From: a virus | Virus record (IMG/VR): IMGVR_UViG_3300017963_000024 | Location: 1 to 64,000 of that record | DNA length: 64,000 nucleotides | Direction: 5' to 3' (one strand) | Shown here: one piece after another, positions 46,891 to 54,463 of the stretch | Position numbering within the stretch: position 1 is the first letter of the stretch | Layout of the letters: each line of letters opens with the position of its first letter | The notes under the pieces: model-generated | Told to the model about the DNA's origin: nothing | Seen by the model: the letters and a program-made list of their open reading frames with translations, nothing else | Database searches by the model: none | Translations under genes and position numbers: made by a program

Positions 46891-47195
46891 TGGACACAAT
46901 TGACGCTGAACACTGGTCACGTCTACAAGACATCTGGAAGCGACTCGATGACCTCAAGTGTGACATTCGCGGCATTGGGGCCGACGACCAGCGGATTGAT
47001 AGCCAAGTGGATGATGTGGTCGAGCTACTCTACACGGCACAGTGCCGCGTGGAGGAAGCGCAGGGTGCCATCGCAGACCACTATGACGAGATGATTGAAC
47101 AGAAAAACCAGCGCATTGAGGAGCTGGAAGAAGAGGTTGCCAGACTAAAGAAACCCGGCTCAGTAACCGCAGCCCGCGAGACTGAGGAGGAGTGA
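46890..47195 (+). CDS. Small coiled-coil protein
   Basis: 101 residues, almost entirely heptad-like (QKNQRIEELEEEVARLKK near the end). Start coupled by TGATG. No enzyme motif. Possibly a dimeric accessory protein. Confidence 0.55.
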   Translation: MDTIDAEHWSRLQDIWKRLDDLKCDIRGIGADDQRIDSQVDDVVELLYTAQCRVEEAQGAIADHYDEMIEQKNQRIEELEEEVARLKKPGSVTAARETEEE

Positions 47196-47196
47196 G

Positions 47197-47514
47197 ATGA
47201 GGGCTACCGACACGCGAATTGTTTACGGCGCTAAGTGTACGTGGTGGGACGTAATCCAGACCGTCGCTACGCTCCCCCCGCGCATAGGAGATCGTGGTCT
47301 GGCGGGTCTACCATGCTGCCCACACTGCGACAGCGTCCTGATATTTGAGGTGGATGCCGCAACCGCGTGGCGCAACGTGGACGAATACGAACGGGATGGT
47401 CATCCGGGTTATAGGGCCATGATGGAGTGGGCATGGAAGAAATGCTTCCCGTCGAGGGTATGGACTTGGAGTTCGAGGACGGTTACGGCTTCCGCATCGA
47501 CTACATCAACGTGA
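47197..47514 (+). CDS. Conserved phage zinc-knuckle protein
   Basis: 105 residues. The order CTWWDVI, LPCCPHCDSVL, GHPGYRAMMEWAWKKCFPS matches a small protein common in tailed phages. The conserved part ends near KCFPS; the last 20 residues overlap the next gene and are unusual. Metal binding is likely; the role is unknown. Confidence 0.65.
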   Translation: MRATDTRIVYGAKCTWWDVIQTVATLPPRIGDRGLAGLPCCPHCDSVLIFEVDAATAWRNVDEYERDGHPGYRAMMEWAWKKCFPSRVWTWSSRTVTASASTTST

Positions 47515-47717
47515 AGCTGCCCAATGGTGAGATCGTCCTGTCCGAGAAGGAGGAAAGGTTGCAGATCAGCAGTGATCCACAGCACCTCCGCGATGCGATG
47601 GTACATCTCGACAAGCTTGCCGAAGAGTGGATAAGGAACGGATGGTCTGTCACCCGTTCGCCTGACATCAAGAAGATCGCAAATGAAGAGCGAGAGAGGA
47701 GGGCGAATGAAGGCTAA
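47433..47717 (+). CDS. Hypothetical protein
   Basis: 94 residues from ATG 47433 (GGAG five bases before). Strand-rich start (MEEMLPVEGMDLEFED), helical end. It overlaps the previous gene by 82 bp. No family was recognised. Confidence 0.55.
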   Translation: MEEMLPVEGMDLEFEDGYGFRIDYINVKLPNGEIVLSEKEERLQISSDPQHLRDAMVHLDKLAEEWIRNGWSVTRSPDIKKIANEERERRANEG

Positions 47718-48021
47718 GAGCACACTGGACTTCCTTCCGGGGTACAACCGGAAGAGGATGACAAGGCGGGAAGACTACGACACGAGCAACGAAGCTGCCG
47801 ACAGAGTGTTCACAAAGCTTCGCCCGTTGCAGAAGAGGGTTCTGGCTGCGCTTAGAAAGAAGCCGATGACTGACAGGCAGCTTGAAGCTTTGCCGGAGTT
47901 CGAGGAGTATATGTACTCCACAGTTCGTAAGCGGAGGAGTGAACTTTTCCAAGACGGGCTGGTCGAGAAAGCCGGAAGGGACCCGGAGACTCGAATGACG
48001 ATCTGGAGGGCTGCAAGATGA
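47707..48021 (+). CDS. Winged-helix protein
   Basis: 104 residues. LRPLQKRVLAALRKKPMTDR, STVRKRRSELFQDGLVE and a final wing are a typical winged helix, as in small phage regulators and helicase-loading proteins. It could be a DNA-binding regulator. Overlaps its neighbours by 11 and 4 bp. Confidence 0.65.
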   Translation: MKAKSTLDFLPGYNRKRMTRREDYDTSNEAADRVFTKLRPLQKRVLAALRKKPMTDRQLEALPEFEEYMYSTVRKRRSELFQDGLVEKAGRDPETRMTIWRAAR

Positions 48022-48233
48022 GCTTTGAAATCTGGAGGTTCTCCTGCAATTTCCTCCGCCGTGGAGTTTTCATCTTCTTCAGGTTCGGACCTAACAAGAA
48101 GACTGGTGGCTGGATAGATTACAGAAAAGTAATCGGTTTCTATTGGCCTTGGTGGGGTTGGCTGGTCAGACGGGAGGAAAAGCGAAGGAGGCAGAAAGAT
48201 GGGGTATCTATTTCTGACGGCGAAAGACGGTAG
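48018..48233 (+). CDS. Small aromatic-rich protein
   Basis: 71 residues, rich in Trp, Phe and Arg (VIGFYWPWWGWLVRR). It may associate with a membrane. ATGA overlap. No family was recognised. Confidence 0.45.
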   Translation: MSFEIWRFSCNFLRRGVFIFFRFGPNKKTGGWIDYRKVIGFYWPWWGWLVRREEKRRRQKDGVSISDGERR

Positions 48234-48408
48234 TGAAACAATCATCAATCTTTTGCACGTCAAGATGATCTGCACCTCCCGTGAAGGTGGAAGTGAGATC
48301 CGAATGAGCGATGGTGGTTACTACACGACAACCACTTCCGTCAGTGAGTTGAAGAACCAAGTTGTTCAAGCCCTGCGGCAAGCTTTGTTTGGTCTAAGGG
48401 GTGTGTGA
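48199..48408 (+). CDS. FlbD-like small protein
   Basis: 69 residues behind GAAGGAGGCAGAAAG. TIINLLHVKMICTSREGG and a late SVSELKNQVVQAL resemble the small FlbD fold, here of unknown use. It overlaps the previous gene by 35 bp. Confidence 0.45.
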   Translation: MGYLFLTAKDGSETIINLLHVKMICTSREGGSEIRMSDGGYYTTTTSVSELKNQVVQALRQALFGLRGV

Positions 48409-48770
48409 TGGGCGTCGAATTCGGAGTTGATGGTCACAGTACACAGGACAAGCTTGCCCGAATGACCGAGAAGGCTCGCTTGCTGGACGAGCATCTGGTA
48501 AAAAGGACGGCAGAGAGAAACGCAATCATCTTCGAGATCGAAAGGATGGCCGAGAGCTACAGGGCGGAAGCAAGTGAAAGCTTGAAGGGGGCAGCTAGAT
48601 TGCTGTACGGAACCATCGCCCGTGAACTGGACGGGATAGCCAAACGTTTCAGGGGAGAGTTCAATGTCAGAGCAGTTGAAAGCGGAGTTGGACAAGAGGA
48701 TCAGGGAGAACACGGCACTACGGAGAGAGAATCGGGGAGCGAAACTTCGGATCAAGCATCTGGAGATTGA
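48408..48770 (+). CDS. Helical hypothetical protein
   Basis: 120 residues; coiled-coil middle (RMTEKARLLDEHLVKRTAER). The last 36 residues are low-complexity and overlap the gene at 48664, so the true end may be functionally earlier. No family was recognised. Confidence 0.5.
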   Translation: MGVEFGVDGHSTQDKLARMTEKARLLDEHLVKRTAERNAIIFEIERMAESYRAEASESLKGAARLLYGTIARELDGIAKRFRGEFNVRAVESGVGQEDQGEHGTTERESGSETSDQASGD

Positions 48771-48819
48771 GAATGAAAGGTTGACGGACAAGCTTCGGGA
48801 TGCTGGACTGGAGCCATGA
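48664..48819 (+). CDS. 51-residue coiled-coil protein
   Basis: ATG 48664 behind GGGGAGAG. Begins MSEQLKAELDKRIREN and continues as regular heptads. Its stop overlaps the next start (ATGA). No family was recognised. Confidence 0.5.
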   Translation: MSEQLKAELDKRIRENTALRRENRGAKLRIKHLEIENERLTDKLRDAGLEP

Positions 48820-49049
48820 AGCGTAGAGAGTGGAGGATCGGGATTTCGATGGCTACGTTGGGACAAGTTTTGTGTGGGATTGGTGTCCATGATTACAGGC
48901 TGGACACTTCGTCAGGCTCGCTCGACTCGACTTTCCGTATCTGCAAACGACCGGGTTGCCACCACAAACAACGGTGGGTATCCTACGAGGAACTACCCGA
49001 CCCGCTCTATGGTCGGGCAACAGGAAGATGGGAGGACATAGAGGAATGA
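48816..49049 (+). CDS. Small hypothetical protein
   Basis: 77 residues. CGIGVHDYRLD and FRICKRPGCHHKQRWV could make a Cys/His zinc site, a pattern common in phage small proteins. ATGA overlaps both sides. Confidence 0.5.
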   Translation: MKRREWRIGISMATLGQVLCGIGVHDYRLDTSSGSLDSTFRICKRPGCHHKQRWVSYEELPDPLYGRATGRWEDIEE

Positions 49050-49165
49050 AAAAGCTTTGTTTTCTGCTCATTTTCTTTACATTCATGGGCTGCGATGGCA
49101 AGTTCAACCCAATCACCAAGCAGCCTCGTCCGTTGCCAACCGCTGCCGTAGAGGTGCCACAATGA
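49046..49165 (+). CDS. 39-residue lipoprotein
   Basis: Signal peptide MKKLCFLLIFFTFMGC with a lipobox ending at Cys16, then 23 Pro-rich residues. It is exported and lipidated if the host has Lgt and LspA. Rz1-like spanin lipoproteins have this form (short, Pro-rich), but no adjacent inner-membrane spanin is evident. It overlaps the next lipoprotein gene by 4 bp. Confidence 0.6.
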   Translation: MKKLCFLLIFFTFMGCDGKFNPITKQPRPLPTAAVEVPQ

Positions 49166-49839
49166 GAAAACTTTGTTTGCTGCTGGTTTTTCTGTTTCTT
49201 TTCGGTTGTGGTTCTCTGGCCCACAACAATGCAGACCCACGACCAGACCTCGCCTTGCCTGATCTTTGGGAGGAGCAACCTGCATCCTTCTACTTCGCAC
49301 CTCTGGCAATCGAGGATCACCCCGACAGTGATGTTGTACGGGAGACGGAACGGTCGATCCGCTACCTCAAGAACCACTACCTCCCGTACCTCGGGATGTA
49401 CGAGGACGAGGAGAATCCTGAGATCACGTTCCATACTATCCTGTTCGAGGACAACGACGACATCAACTTCGGGCGAACGTATCACCTAACCAAAGCTTGC
49501 CGAATCGAGTTGAACGAGGACAGGATCAAGGAAGTTCCAGTTCTTTGGGACCGTGCTCTGAAGAACACCTACGTCCACGAAGCGGGTCACTGCCTTGGCC
49601 TTGTTGTCACACCAACAGAGTCGGCCCAAAGATCACCGGGGGACACGCTTAACCATTGCCGTCATTTTGACTGTGCCATGACGATTCGTGGGATTGGCAG
49701 TGACCTCGATCAGTTTCTCGGCTGGCTGGAGAATGTTGGGAGTGACGAGCCAACTTTCTGCCGCCACTGCGAGGAGTATCTAATGAAACGCTTGGAGGAG
49801 AGGCACAATGAGCAGGAGAATGCTTCGGTTGCCCACTGA
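49162..49839 (+). CDS. Lipoprotein zinc metallopeptidase (HEXXH)
   Basis: 226 residues. Lipobox signal MRKLCLLLVFLFLFGC. Zinc motif YVHEAGHCLGL near residue 140 matches the metzincin type (HEXXHXXGXXH), and a later DTLNHC segment supplies a possible third ligand. A Cys-rich end (FCRHCEEYL) follows. An outer-surface or periplasmic peptidase encoded by a phage could modify the host surface, aid superinfection exclusion, or act at lysis. No family closer than matrixin-like was identified. Confidence 0.72.
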   Translation: MRKLCLLLVFLFLFGCGSLAHNNADPRPDLALPDLWEEQPASFYFAPLAIEDHPDSDVVRETERSIRYLKNHYLPYLGMYEDEENPEITFHTILFEDNDDINFGRTYHLTKACRIELNEDRIKEVPVLWDRALKNTYVHEAGHCLGLVVTPTESAQRSPGDTLNHCRHFDCAMTIRGIGSDLDQFLGWLENVGSDEPTFCRHCEEYLMKRLEERHNEQENASVAH

Positions 49840-50059
49840 GAACCCCTACCCGTTGGAGGGATCAGCGGCAGTACCGGGAACAAGGGCTAGGGGTACTTTC
49901 ACCAGTGAAGAACTCGTCAAGCAAGTTTTGATGAGGTTGGCCGAGAAAGGCTTTCTGCGTGACGACACAGACGAGCGGCGAGAAGGCATCCTCAAGACGG
50001 TGAGTGAAGTGATGACGATCACAGATTCGGAGGAAGAATGGAAAGGGTTCCTGTCGTAA
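49808..50059 (+). CDS. Small hypothetical protein
   Basis: 83 residues behind GGAGGAGAGG. C-terminal helix-rich part (ELVKQVLMRLAEKGFLRDD). No family was recognised. It overlaps the metallopeptidase by 32 bp. Confidence 0.5.
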   Translation: MSRRMLRLPTENPYPLEGSAAVPGTRARGTFTSEELVKQVLMRLAEKGFLRDDTDERREGILKTVSEVMTITDSEEEWKGFLS

Positions 50060-50268
50060 GCTCGAACATCCACAGCGTCGGGTACGATCCAGACACCGAG
50101 ACGCTTCAAATCCAGTTCAAGACAAAGAACGGAGGACCGGGGTATGTCTACAACTATCCCGGTATTCCAGCCTCAAAACACGAAGATCTGATGACTGCTA
50201 AGTCGAAGGGAAAGTTCTTCGCAATGGAGATCAAGCCTCTCACCAAAGGTGAGCGGATTGAAGAGTAG
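50038..50268 (+). CDS. KTSC-domain protein
   Basis: 76 residues. The Ser-X-X-Ile-X-X-Val-Gly-Tyr-Asp start and YVYNYPGIPASKHEDLMTA, then SKGKFF, match the KTSC domain, a small fold found beside lysyl-tRNA synthetases and in phages. Its molecular role is unclear. Confidence 0.75.
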   Translation: MERVPVVSSNIHSVGYDPDTETLQIQFKTKNGGPGYVYNYPGIPASKHEDLMTAKSKGKFFAMEIKPLTKGERIEE

Positions 50269-50272
50269 GAGA

Positions 50273-50363
50273 GTTGGGGTCCCATCGGCATAGCCTGTTG
50301 TGAACCGTGCGTACTTCGACCTACGCCAGCCCGCAACGTGAGTGCTCCGGTAGGGACCCCGAC
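50273..50363 (+). ncRNA. Possible structured RNA closed by an 11-bp stem
   Basis: GTTGGGGTCCC (50273-50283) pairs with GGGACCCCGAC (50353-50363), one G-T pair. Inside lies GCGTA-CTTCGACC-TACGC. The 3' end reads GAC-ACCA, recalling a tRNA acceptor end, but no T-arm adjoins it, so it is not an ordinary tRNA. It sits directly before a gene lacking a Shine-Dalgarno site, so a 5' regulatory element is also possible. Confidence 0.35.
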
Positions 50364-50371
50364 ACCAAATT

Positions 50372-50578
50372 ATGACGAACGAACAATTTGAGGAACTTCT
50401 AAACGAGATCAGGATAGGATTCGTGACTCTGAGTTCTGCCACACTGCACGGGTTTGACAATCTGGCGGAGTGCTTCAGAAAGTCACAGCACCAGTGGACT
50501 TCCCCGCATCAACTTGTTGACAAAGCCGAAGCTTTAATGGCAGATGTGAGGAGACACTATGGGACGATCAAAGACTAA
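50372..50578 (+). CDS. Small hypothetical protein
   Basis: 68 residues, helical (QFEELLNEIRIGFVTLSSAT). No ribosome site precedes ATG 50372; the upstream DNA is the structured element ending 9 bp before. No family was recognised. Confidence 0.5.
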   Translation: MTNEQFEELLNEIRIGFVTLSSATLHGFDNLAECFRKSQHQWTSPHQLVDKAEALMADVRRHYGTIKD

Positions 50579-50639
50579 GAGCAAGAAGCCGACGCAGGAG
50601 AAGAGGGCTAAGAAGAGGCGTGGCAAGAATCACAACTGA
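50559..50639 (+). CDS. 26-residue basic micro-protein
   Basis: ATG 50559 behind GAGGAGACACT. Product MGRSKTKSKKPTQEKRAKKR plus six residues: almost only Lys and Arg. TGATG overlap downstream. Similar in style to the peptide at 52255; nucleic-acid binding is possible. Confidence 0.4.
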   Translation: MGRSKTKSKKPTQEKRAKKRRGKNHN

Positions 50640-50860
50640 TGAAGCCACCGGGACATACGATGTACCACTGTGACACGGGTTTTGCCTGTGGTTCTCTTTG
50701 CCTTGTCGGAGATACAGTTTGTGCCGCCCATTCAGCACCAATCTTTCGGAAGTGGAATGGAACAAGGTACAACAGGACATGGAAGCTCAATCGTTTGGGA
50801 GGAGCGAAAAATGCCAAGAGCCAGTCCGTAGTAAGTCCTCAGAGAAAAATTTCGATCTGA
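50639..50860 (+). CDS. Small Cys-containing hypothetical protein
   Basis: 73 residues starting MKPPGHTMYHCDTGFACG, with three Cys in the first 20 residues and His, possibly a metal site. A ribosome site (GGGAGGAGCG) inside it precedes an ATG at 50811 with only six codons, hinting at a decayed downstream gene. Confidence 0.4.
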   Translation: MKPPGHTMYHCDTGFACGSLCLVGDTVCAAHSAPIFRKWNGTRYNRTWKLNRLGGAKNAKSQSVVSPQRKISI

Positions 50861-50887
50861 AACCCAAAACCTAAGAGGAGAAAAGCG

Positions 50888-51139
50888 ATGTCTATGAAAG
50901 TTTTGTTAGGAGTTCCTTCCCCCTGTGAGTGTGCGCCCGGATTGGTTGAGAACCTGATCGAGGAAGTGCTCGACGAGTTTGCCTATCCGCCGGGACAGGA
51001 AGACCTTTGGGCTGGAATGTTTCTTTGTGGCGTGCTGATGAGCCGCCAAGACATCCTCGACAAGCTTCCGAAATGGCCCGGTACGGATGTTCCGATGATT
51101 ACCCCTGAGACGGTCAAGATCGGGATTCTCTCGACATGA
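50888..51139 (+). CDS. Small hypothetical protein
   Basis: 83 residues behind AGAGGAGAAAAGCG. Hydrophobic and acidic (EVLDEFAYPPGQEDLWAG). No family was recognised. ATGA overlap with the exported protein gene that follows. Confidence 0.5.
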   Translation: MSMKVLLGVPSPCECAPGLVENLIEEVLDEFAYPPGQEDLWAGMFLCGVLMSRQDILDKLPKWPGTDVPMITPETVKIGILST

Positions 51140-51960
51140 CCCGCTTTGCGCTTCTGCTGGCTCTGCTTGTCCCGGTGCTGGCCGGGGCGCAGACTTCCAT
51201 CGACGTTAAGGCTGCCGTGGCTCGCGCTGAAAGTGCGGCCATTCGAGCCGAAGTAGCCGCAATCAAGGCCCAGCAAAAATCCACAGTGGCTACAGAGGCA
51301 GCCGAACGTGCCGAAGCGGTTGTCAGAATCATGGAGGTTCCTCCAAAGCTTGAAGTAACTCCAGAGGAGCCTGTAATTACAGAATACACTGCCCCCTTAA
51401 CCTTCGTACCTCGTAGAGCGTCAATGGGCGGAGGAGGGGGAACTGATGCGTGTGGGGTGGACCCCGGAGCCGTTACTACGGACGGCTTCGGGATGTACGA
51501 GATCACGAATATCGAGAGTGGCACGAAGATCAAGCCCTTCAAGGTTGGTGGAACGTGCAACGCAATTTCTGCTCTCGATGCCTCGTGGATTCTGCAATAC
51601 GTGGTCGGAAAGAGGGAGTTCGACTCGTTCCAACTTTTAGCCTGTGACACTACAGGAAATGGTACGTGTTCGTCTCTCGATGCAGCAAAGATTTTACAGT
51701 ACATGGTGGGTAAGATTGACAGGCTCCCCGCTGCTGACCTCTGCTGCTCCGACTGGCTGTTTTGGCCCGTGATTTCGGCTCTTCCCGTTGGTGTGGATCT
51801 TGTGACGGTCGCTCCCAATTTCGCTGGAGGCGTCTGCACGATGGGTTCTGCTGAATATACTTGGGAAGAGCCTCCTCCTGACGGAAGGATCATAGGCCAG
51901 AATTACAAGGGGATCGTGATCGGTGACGTAACCGGAAACTGGCAACCTTGTGAGGAGTAG
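51136..51960 (+). CDS. Exported coiled-coil protein with dockerin-like EF-hand repeats
   Basis: 274 residues. Signal peptide MTRFALLLALLVPVLAGAQ. Residues 25-65 are an Ala-rich coiled coil. Residues about 135-195 hold two loop-helix units with DASWILQYVVGK and GNGTCSSLDAAKILQYMVGK, the calcium-loop and helix pattern of type I dockerins. Several Cys suggest disulfides in an oxidising compartment. Dockerins bind cohesins on cell surfaces or extracellular complexes. In a phage this may be a virion decoration or a secreted host-surface factor; inferred. Confidence 0.65.
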   Translation: MTRFALLLALLVPVLAGAQTSIDVKAAVARAESAAIRAEVAAIKAQQKSTVATEAAERAEAVVRIMEVPPKLEVTPEEPVITEYTAPLTFVPRRASMGGGGGTDACGVDPGAVTTDGFGMYEITNIESGTKIKPFKVGGTCNAISALDASWILQYVVGKREFDSFQLLACDTTGNGTCSSLDAAKILQYMVGKIDRLPAADLCCSDWLFWPVISALPVGVDLVTVAPNFAGGVCTMGSAEYTWEEPPPDGRIIGQNYKGIVIGDVTGNWQPCEE

Positions 51961-51962
51961 AG

Positions 51963-52262
51963 ATGAATGTGTTTGTGACCATGCTGATTCAGACCGCTCT
52001 AAAGCTTTTGGGCGAACTCATCGTTGCTTTCATCGAGAATCTTCGGAAGGCAAGGATGGATGATCCCGATCTCGCTGGTGTGGTTCTGAAGATCGTGCAG
52101 GGAATCAACAATGACCACCCTGAGTGGGACAACGAACAGAAATGGCGTTACGCAAAGGACGCCGTCATCCAGTACGGCAAGGGCCTTGGAAAAGATTTCA
52201 AGGATTCGCTCATCAACACGCTGATCGAGCTTGCCGTGCAGAAAGTGAAGCTCAATGGCTAA
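51963..52262 (+). CDS. Hydrophobic-helix protein, unknown function
   Basis: 99 residues. The N-terminal 25 residues are hydrophobic (VFVTMLIQTALKLLGELIVA), the rest a helical charged domain. It may be peripheral to the membrane. No family was recognised. Confidence 0.5.
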   Translation: MNVFVTMLIQTALKLLGELIVAFIENLRKARMDDPDLAGVVLKIVQGINNDHPEWDNEQKWRYAKDAVIQYGKGLGKDFKDSLINTLIELAVQKVKLNG

Positions 52263-52317
52263 GAAATGTGGTGGAGGCAAACGGAAGAGGCAGCGCAAGG
52301 GCCAAGGGGCGAAGTGA
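52255..52317 (+). CDS. 20-residue basic micro-protein (doubtful)
   Basis: ATG 52255 overlaps the previous stop; product MAKKCGGGKRKRQRKGQGAK. Its stop overlaps the next ATG (TGATG). Similar in charge to the peptide at 50559. Too short to be sure. Confidence 0.3.
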   Translation: MAKKCGGGKRKRQRKGQGAK

Positions 52318-52565
52318 TGAATCACCACATCCATGTCTACTTGGTTGCAGGGTTACGGGAGTATGACTTCAAGGATTGCACCGAGACAGAAGCTCTGCAA
52401 CGCGCTCTCGACAACGCACTGGACGGCAGAAAGAAATTCAAGCAAGCTGACTGTGTAGTTGTCGCGCTCTCTCCTTCTAACCCAGCAAACAAGACACAGT
52501 CGAAACCAAAGGGCGCTCCCGGTTCTGTGTTCTCGACCAGTGATCTCAGAGGAGGATCAAGGTGA
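52317..52565 (+). CDS. Small hypothetical protein
   Basis: 82 residues from the TGATG overlap behind AAGGGGCGAAG. Strand then helix (HHIHVYLVAGLREYDFKD), basic Ser/Pro tail. No family was recognised. Confidence 0.5.
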   Translation: MNHHIHVYLVAGLREYDFKDCTETEALQRALDNALDGRKKFKQADCVVVALSPSNPANKTQSKPKGAPGSVFSTSDLRGGSR

Positions 52566-52792
52566 TGTCCGACGAGACACCAAAAACCCCTGTTGCAATG
52601 GAAGCCGCGTACAAGGAGGTATGCGAGCTTCGTGCAAAGCTTTCTGTGGCTCAAGAGGCTATGGAGGAGCGAGCCAAAGCGCACGACCTGACGAGGCGAG
52701 AGTTGGATCGCGCTGCTACGGTTCGAGACAACCTTAAAGAGCAACTCGACAAGGCTCTGCAAAAGTTTCAGAACGCGACTTTGAAGGCTTGA
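52565..52792 (+). CDS. Small coiled-coil protein
   Basis: 75 residues, nearly all heptads (EERAKAHDLTRRELDRAATV). GTG 52562 is an alternative start. No family was recognised. It is the last gene before a terminator. Confidence 0.5.
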   Translation: MSDETPKTPVAMEAAYKEVCELRAKLSVAQEAMEERAKAHDLTRRELDRAATVRDNLKEQLDKALQKFQNATLKA

Positions 52793-52848
52793 CTTTGGTC
52801 TTGGCTACTTTACCCTAGAGAAGGGTGGATCGCTGTCCGCCTTCCTCC

Positions 52849-52908
52849 TTGGTGACGGGGGCTAGCCCCCCTTCAGGCCCCCGTCACCAACCCAAACTTG
52901 GATTTTTT
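52849..52908 (+). terminator. Long-stem terminator
   Basis: TTGGTGACGGGGG (52849-52861) pairs with CCCCCGTCACCAA (52878-52890); six T at 52903-52908 after a 12-nt gap. Downstream, in the leader of the next gene, another long stem joins the GGGCGGCCCTGATGGT region (from 52977) to ACCATCAGGG. A weak TTGACT at 52920 may be a promoter -35 but no good -10 follows at 17 bp. Confidence 0.65.
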
Positions 52909-53066
52909 AGAACAGGGTGTTGACTTTCATGGGAGAGTTGTGACCAAAATATGCACAATCCTCTTTCCCCCTCGTGGGGCGGCCCTGATGGTGGCCGAAG
53001 TTTTGTCCCCCGACCATCAGGGTCGCCCGCCTCGGAGGAAGAGGGGATGAGGAAAGGAGAGAGAGG

Positions 53067-53705
53067 ATGAGAGATCAGAGGTTCTTCGGGGTTCTTACAA
53101 CCCTGATTGTGCTGACGCTTCTTGGGCTTATTCTTCTGGCGTCTCCAACTTACGGTCAGGAAACCCCAACCGACACTCCAACGGACACGCCTACGGAGAC
53201 TCCGACAGAGACTCCAACGGATACGCCTACGGCAACTCCAACAGACACCCCAACCGAAACACCGACACCCACCGACACGCCTACAGAGACTCCAACTGAC
53301 ACTCCAACGGACACGCCTACCGACACACCTACTTCGACGCCAACCAGCACTCCAACAGCAACGCCAACAACCACATCTACGAACACTCCGACACCAACAG
53401 CTAGACCCGCTGGTTTCATGGGACCAATCTCATCGTGTCCAAGTCCTCCTTGTTGCACAAACATCATGGGAGGTCTGACCAAAGGTTTGAAGACGGTTTC
53501 GGTTAAGCAGACAGGCACGGCAACTATGAAAGTGATGTGCCGCGTCTGTGACGACTTCAGTTGCCCGTTTGTGCAGATTGGTTCTGACATTACCGATTCA
53601 GCCGCACTCCTGACCTTTAGTGACTGGTGTTCAGAGTTAAAGCTTTGCGTCGATCCTTACACAGACGGCTCTTCAATGGGATGGGTCCGGTCTACAGGCA
53701 AATAG
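53067..53705 (+). CDS. Exported Thr-Pro repeat stalk protein
   Basis: 212 residues. Signal peptide or anchor [18 protein letters not shown]. About 80 residues of Thr-Pro-Thr-Asp/Glu/Ala/Ser repeats follow (a rigid, probably extended stalk). A Cys-rich C-terminal domain (about 118-212) carries [19 protein letters not shown] and [13 protein letters not shown]. That domain is repeated at the end of the protein at 54463. Behind GGAAAGGAGAGAGAGG. Likely a cell-surface or virion-surface protein. Confidence 0.65.
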   Translation: MRDQRFFGVLTTLIVLTLLGLILLASPTYGQETPTDTPTDTPTETPTETPTDTPTATPTDTPTETPTPTDTPTETPTDTPTDTPTDTPTSTPTSTPTATPTTTSTNTPTPTARPAGFMGPISSCPSPPCCTNIMGGLTKGLKTVSVKQTGTATMKVMCRVCDDFSCPFVQIGSDITDSAALLTFSDWCSELKLCVDPYTDGSSMGWVRSTGK

Positions 53706-53713
53706 GAGAAAGT

Positions 53714-54463
53714 ATGGATATTTTAGCAGCGGCAATGGCCGCTTGGCTCATTGGAGCGCAGGACAAGCCAACCAGAACTCCCCGTCCACAGAGAACTCCA
53801 CGCCCCACCCGTACTCTGAAAGCTGTCCCTACCATTGGAGATAAGGACCACGGGGGCAAAGGAAAGAGTGAGAAGGCCAAGGCGGCAGACAAGAGCAAGA
53901 CGAAGGACATTTGGAACAACGCCAAGCCAGAAGACGCTCCCGGTCAGGTCAAGAAGCTGGCCGAGATCACGCAAATGTGCATGGCGGACAATCCAACAAA
54001 CACTGACAAGTGGGACAGAAAGTGGGGTAATGCCAATGGTCGAGGACGTGTGCTGAAGAAGAGTGGCAAAACTTTGGCTTTCACTACTCTTCCTCCAGCG
54101 TTTGAGGAAAGCGTCAGGAATATCAACGGAAAGATGTACTGCCCGTTCGACATCATTGTTCTCAACACTCAGGAAGCTGACGTTCAGGACGATGGTATTG
54201 CACTCTACAAGACGTTCTCAATGGACGTTGTGGGCGACTTGCAGGGAATGGGCTATGATGGCCTCTACGTCATCACACCAAAGCGCATTGGCGATTCGGA
54301 CGACAAGCTTCCCGGCTACTTTGTGACTCTCGGTGAACTCGGGTTCACTGAGTACGTCTACAAAATGGACGTGGATGGAAATGCAACGAAGTGGCTTTAC
54401 ACGGTTGACTTCAACGAAGTGCAGACAGGGATGATTCTCGATGCGGCGAGAGGAGGGGTGTGA
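53714..54463 (+). CDS. Pro/Thr-linker protein, unknown function
   Basis: 249 residues behind TAGGAGAAAGT. A short hydrophobic start (MDILAAAMAAWLIGAQ), a TRTPRPQRTPRPTRT linker, a Lys-rich segment and a folded C-terminal half (strands such as LYVITPKR). No family was recognised. It lies between two exported proteins, so it may belong with them. Confidence 0.55.
   Translation: MDILAAAMAAWLIGAQDKPTRTPRPQRTPRPTRTLKAVPTIGDKDHGGKGKSEKAKAADKSKTKDIWNNAKPEDAPGQVKKLAEITQMCMADNPTNTDKWDRKWGNANGRGRVLKKSGKTLAFTTLPPAFEESVRNINGKMYCPFDIIVLNTQEADVQDDGIALYKTFSMDVVGDLQGMGYDGLYVITPKRIGDSDDKLPGYFVTLGELGFTEYVYKMDVDGNATKWLYTVDFNEVQTGMILDAARGGV

Noticed and set aside
50273-50363. tRNA gene
   Set aside because: Acceptor-like ends with ACCA are present, but there is no T-arm next to the 3' acceptor strand and no clear anticodon arm.
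53156-53590. Leftward Val/Gly/Ser repeat frame
   Set aside because: It is the complement of the Thr-Pro repeat codons and has no start signal.
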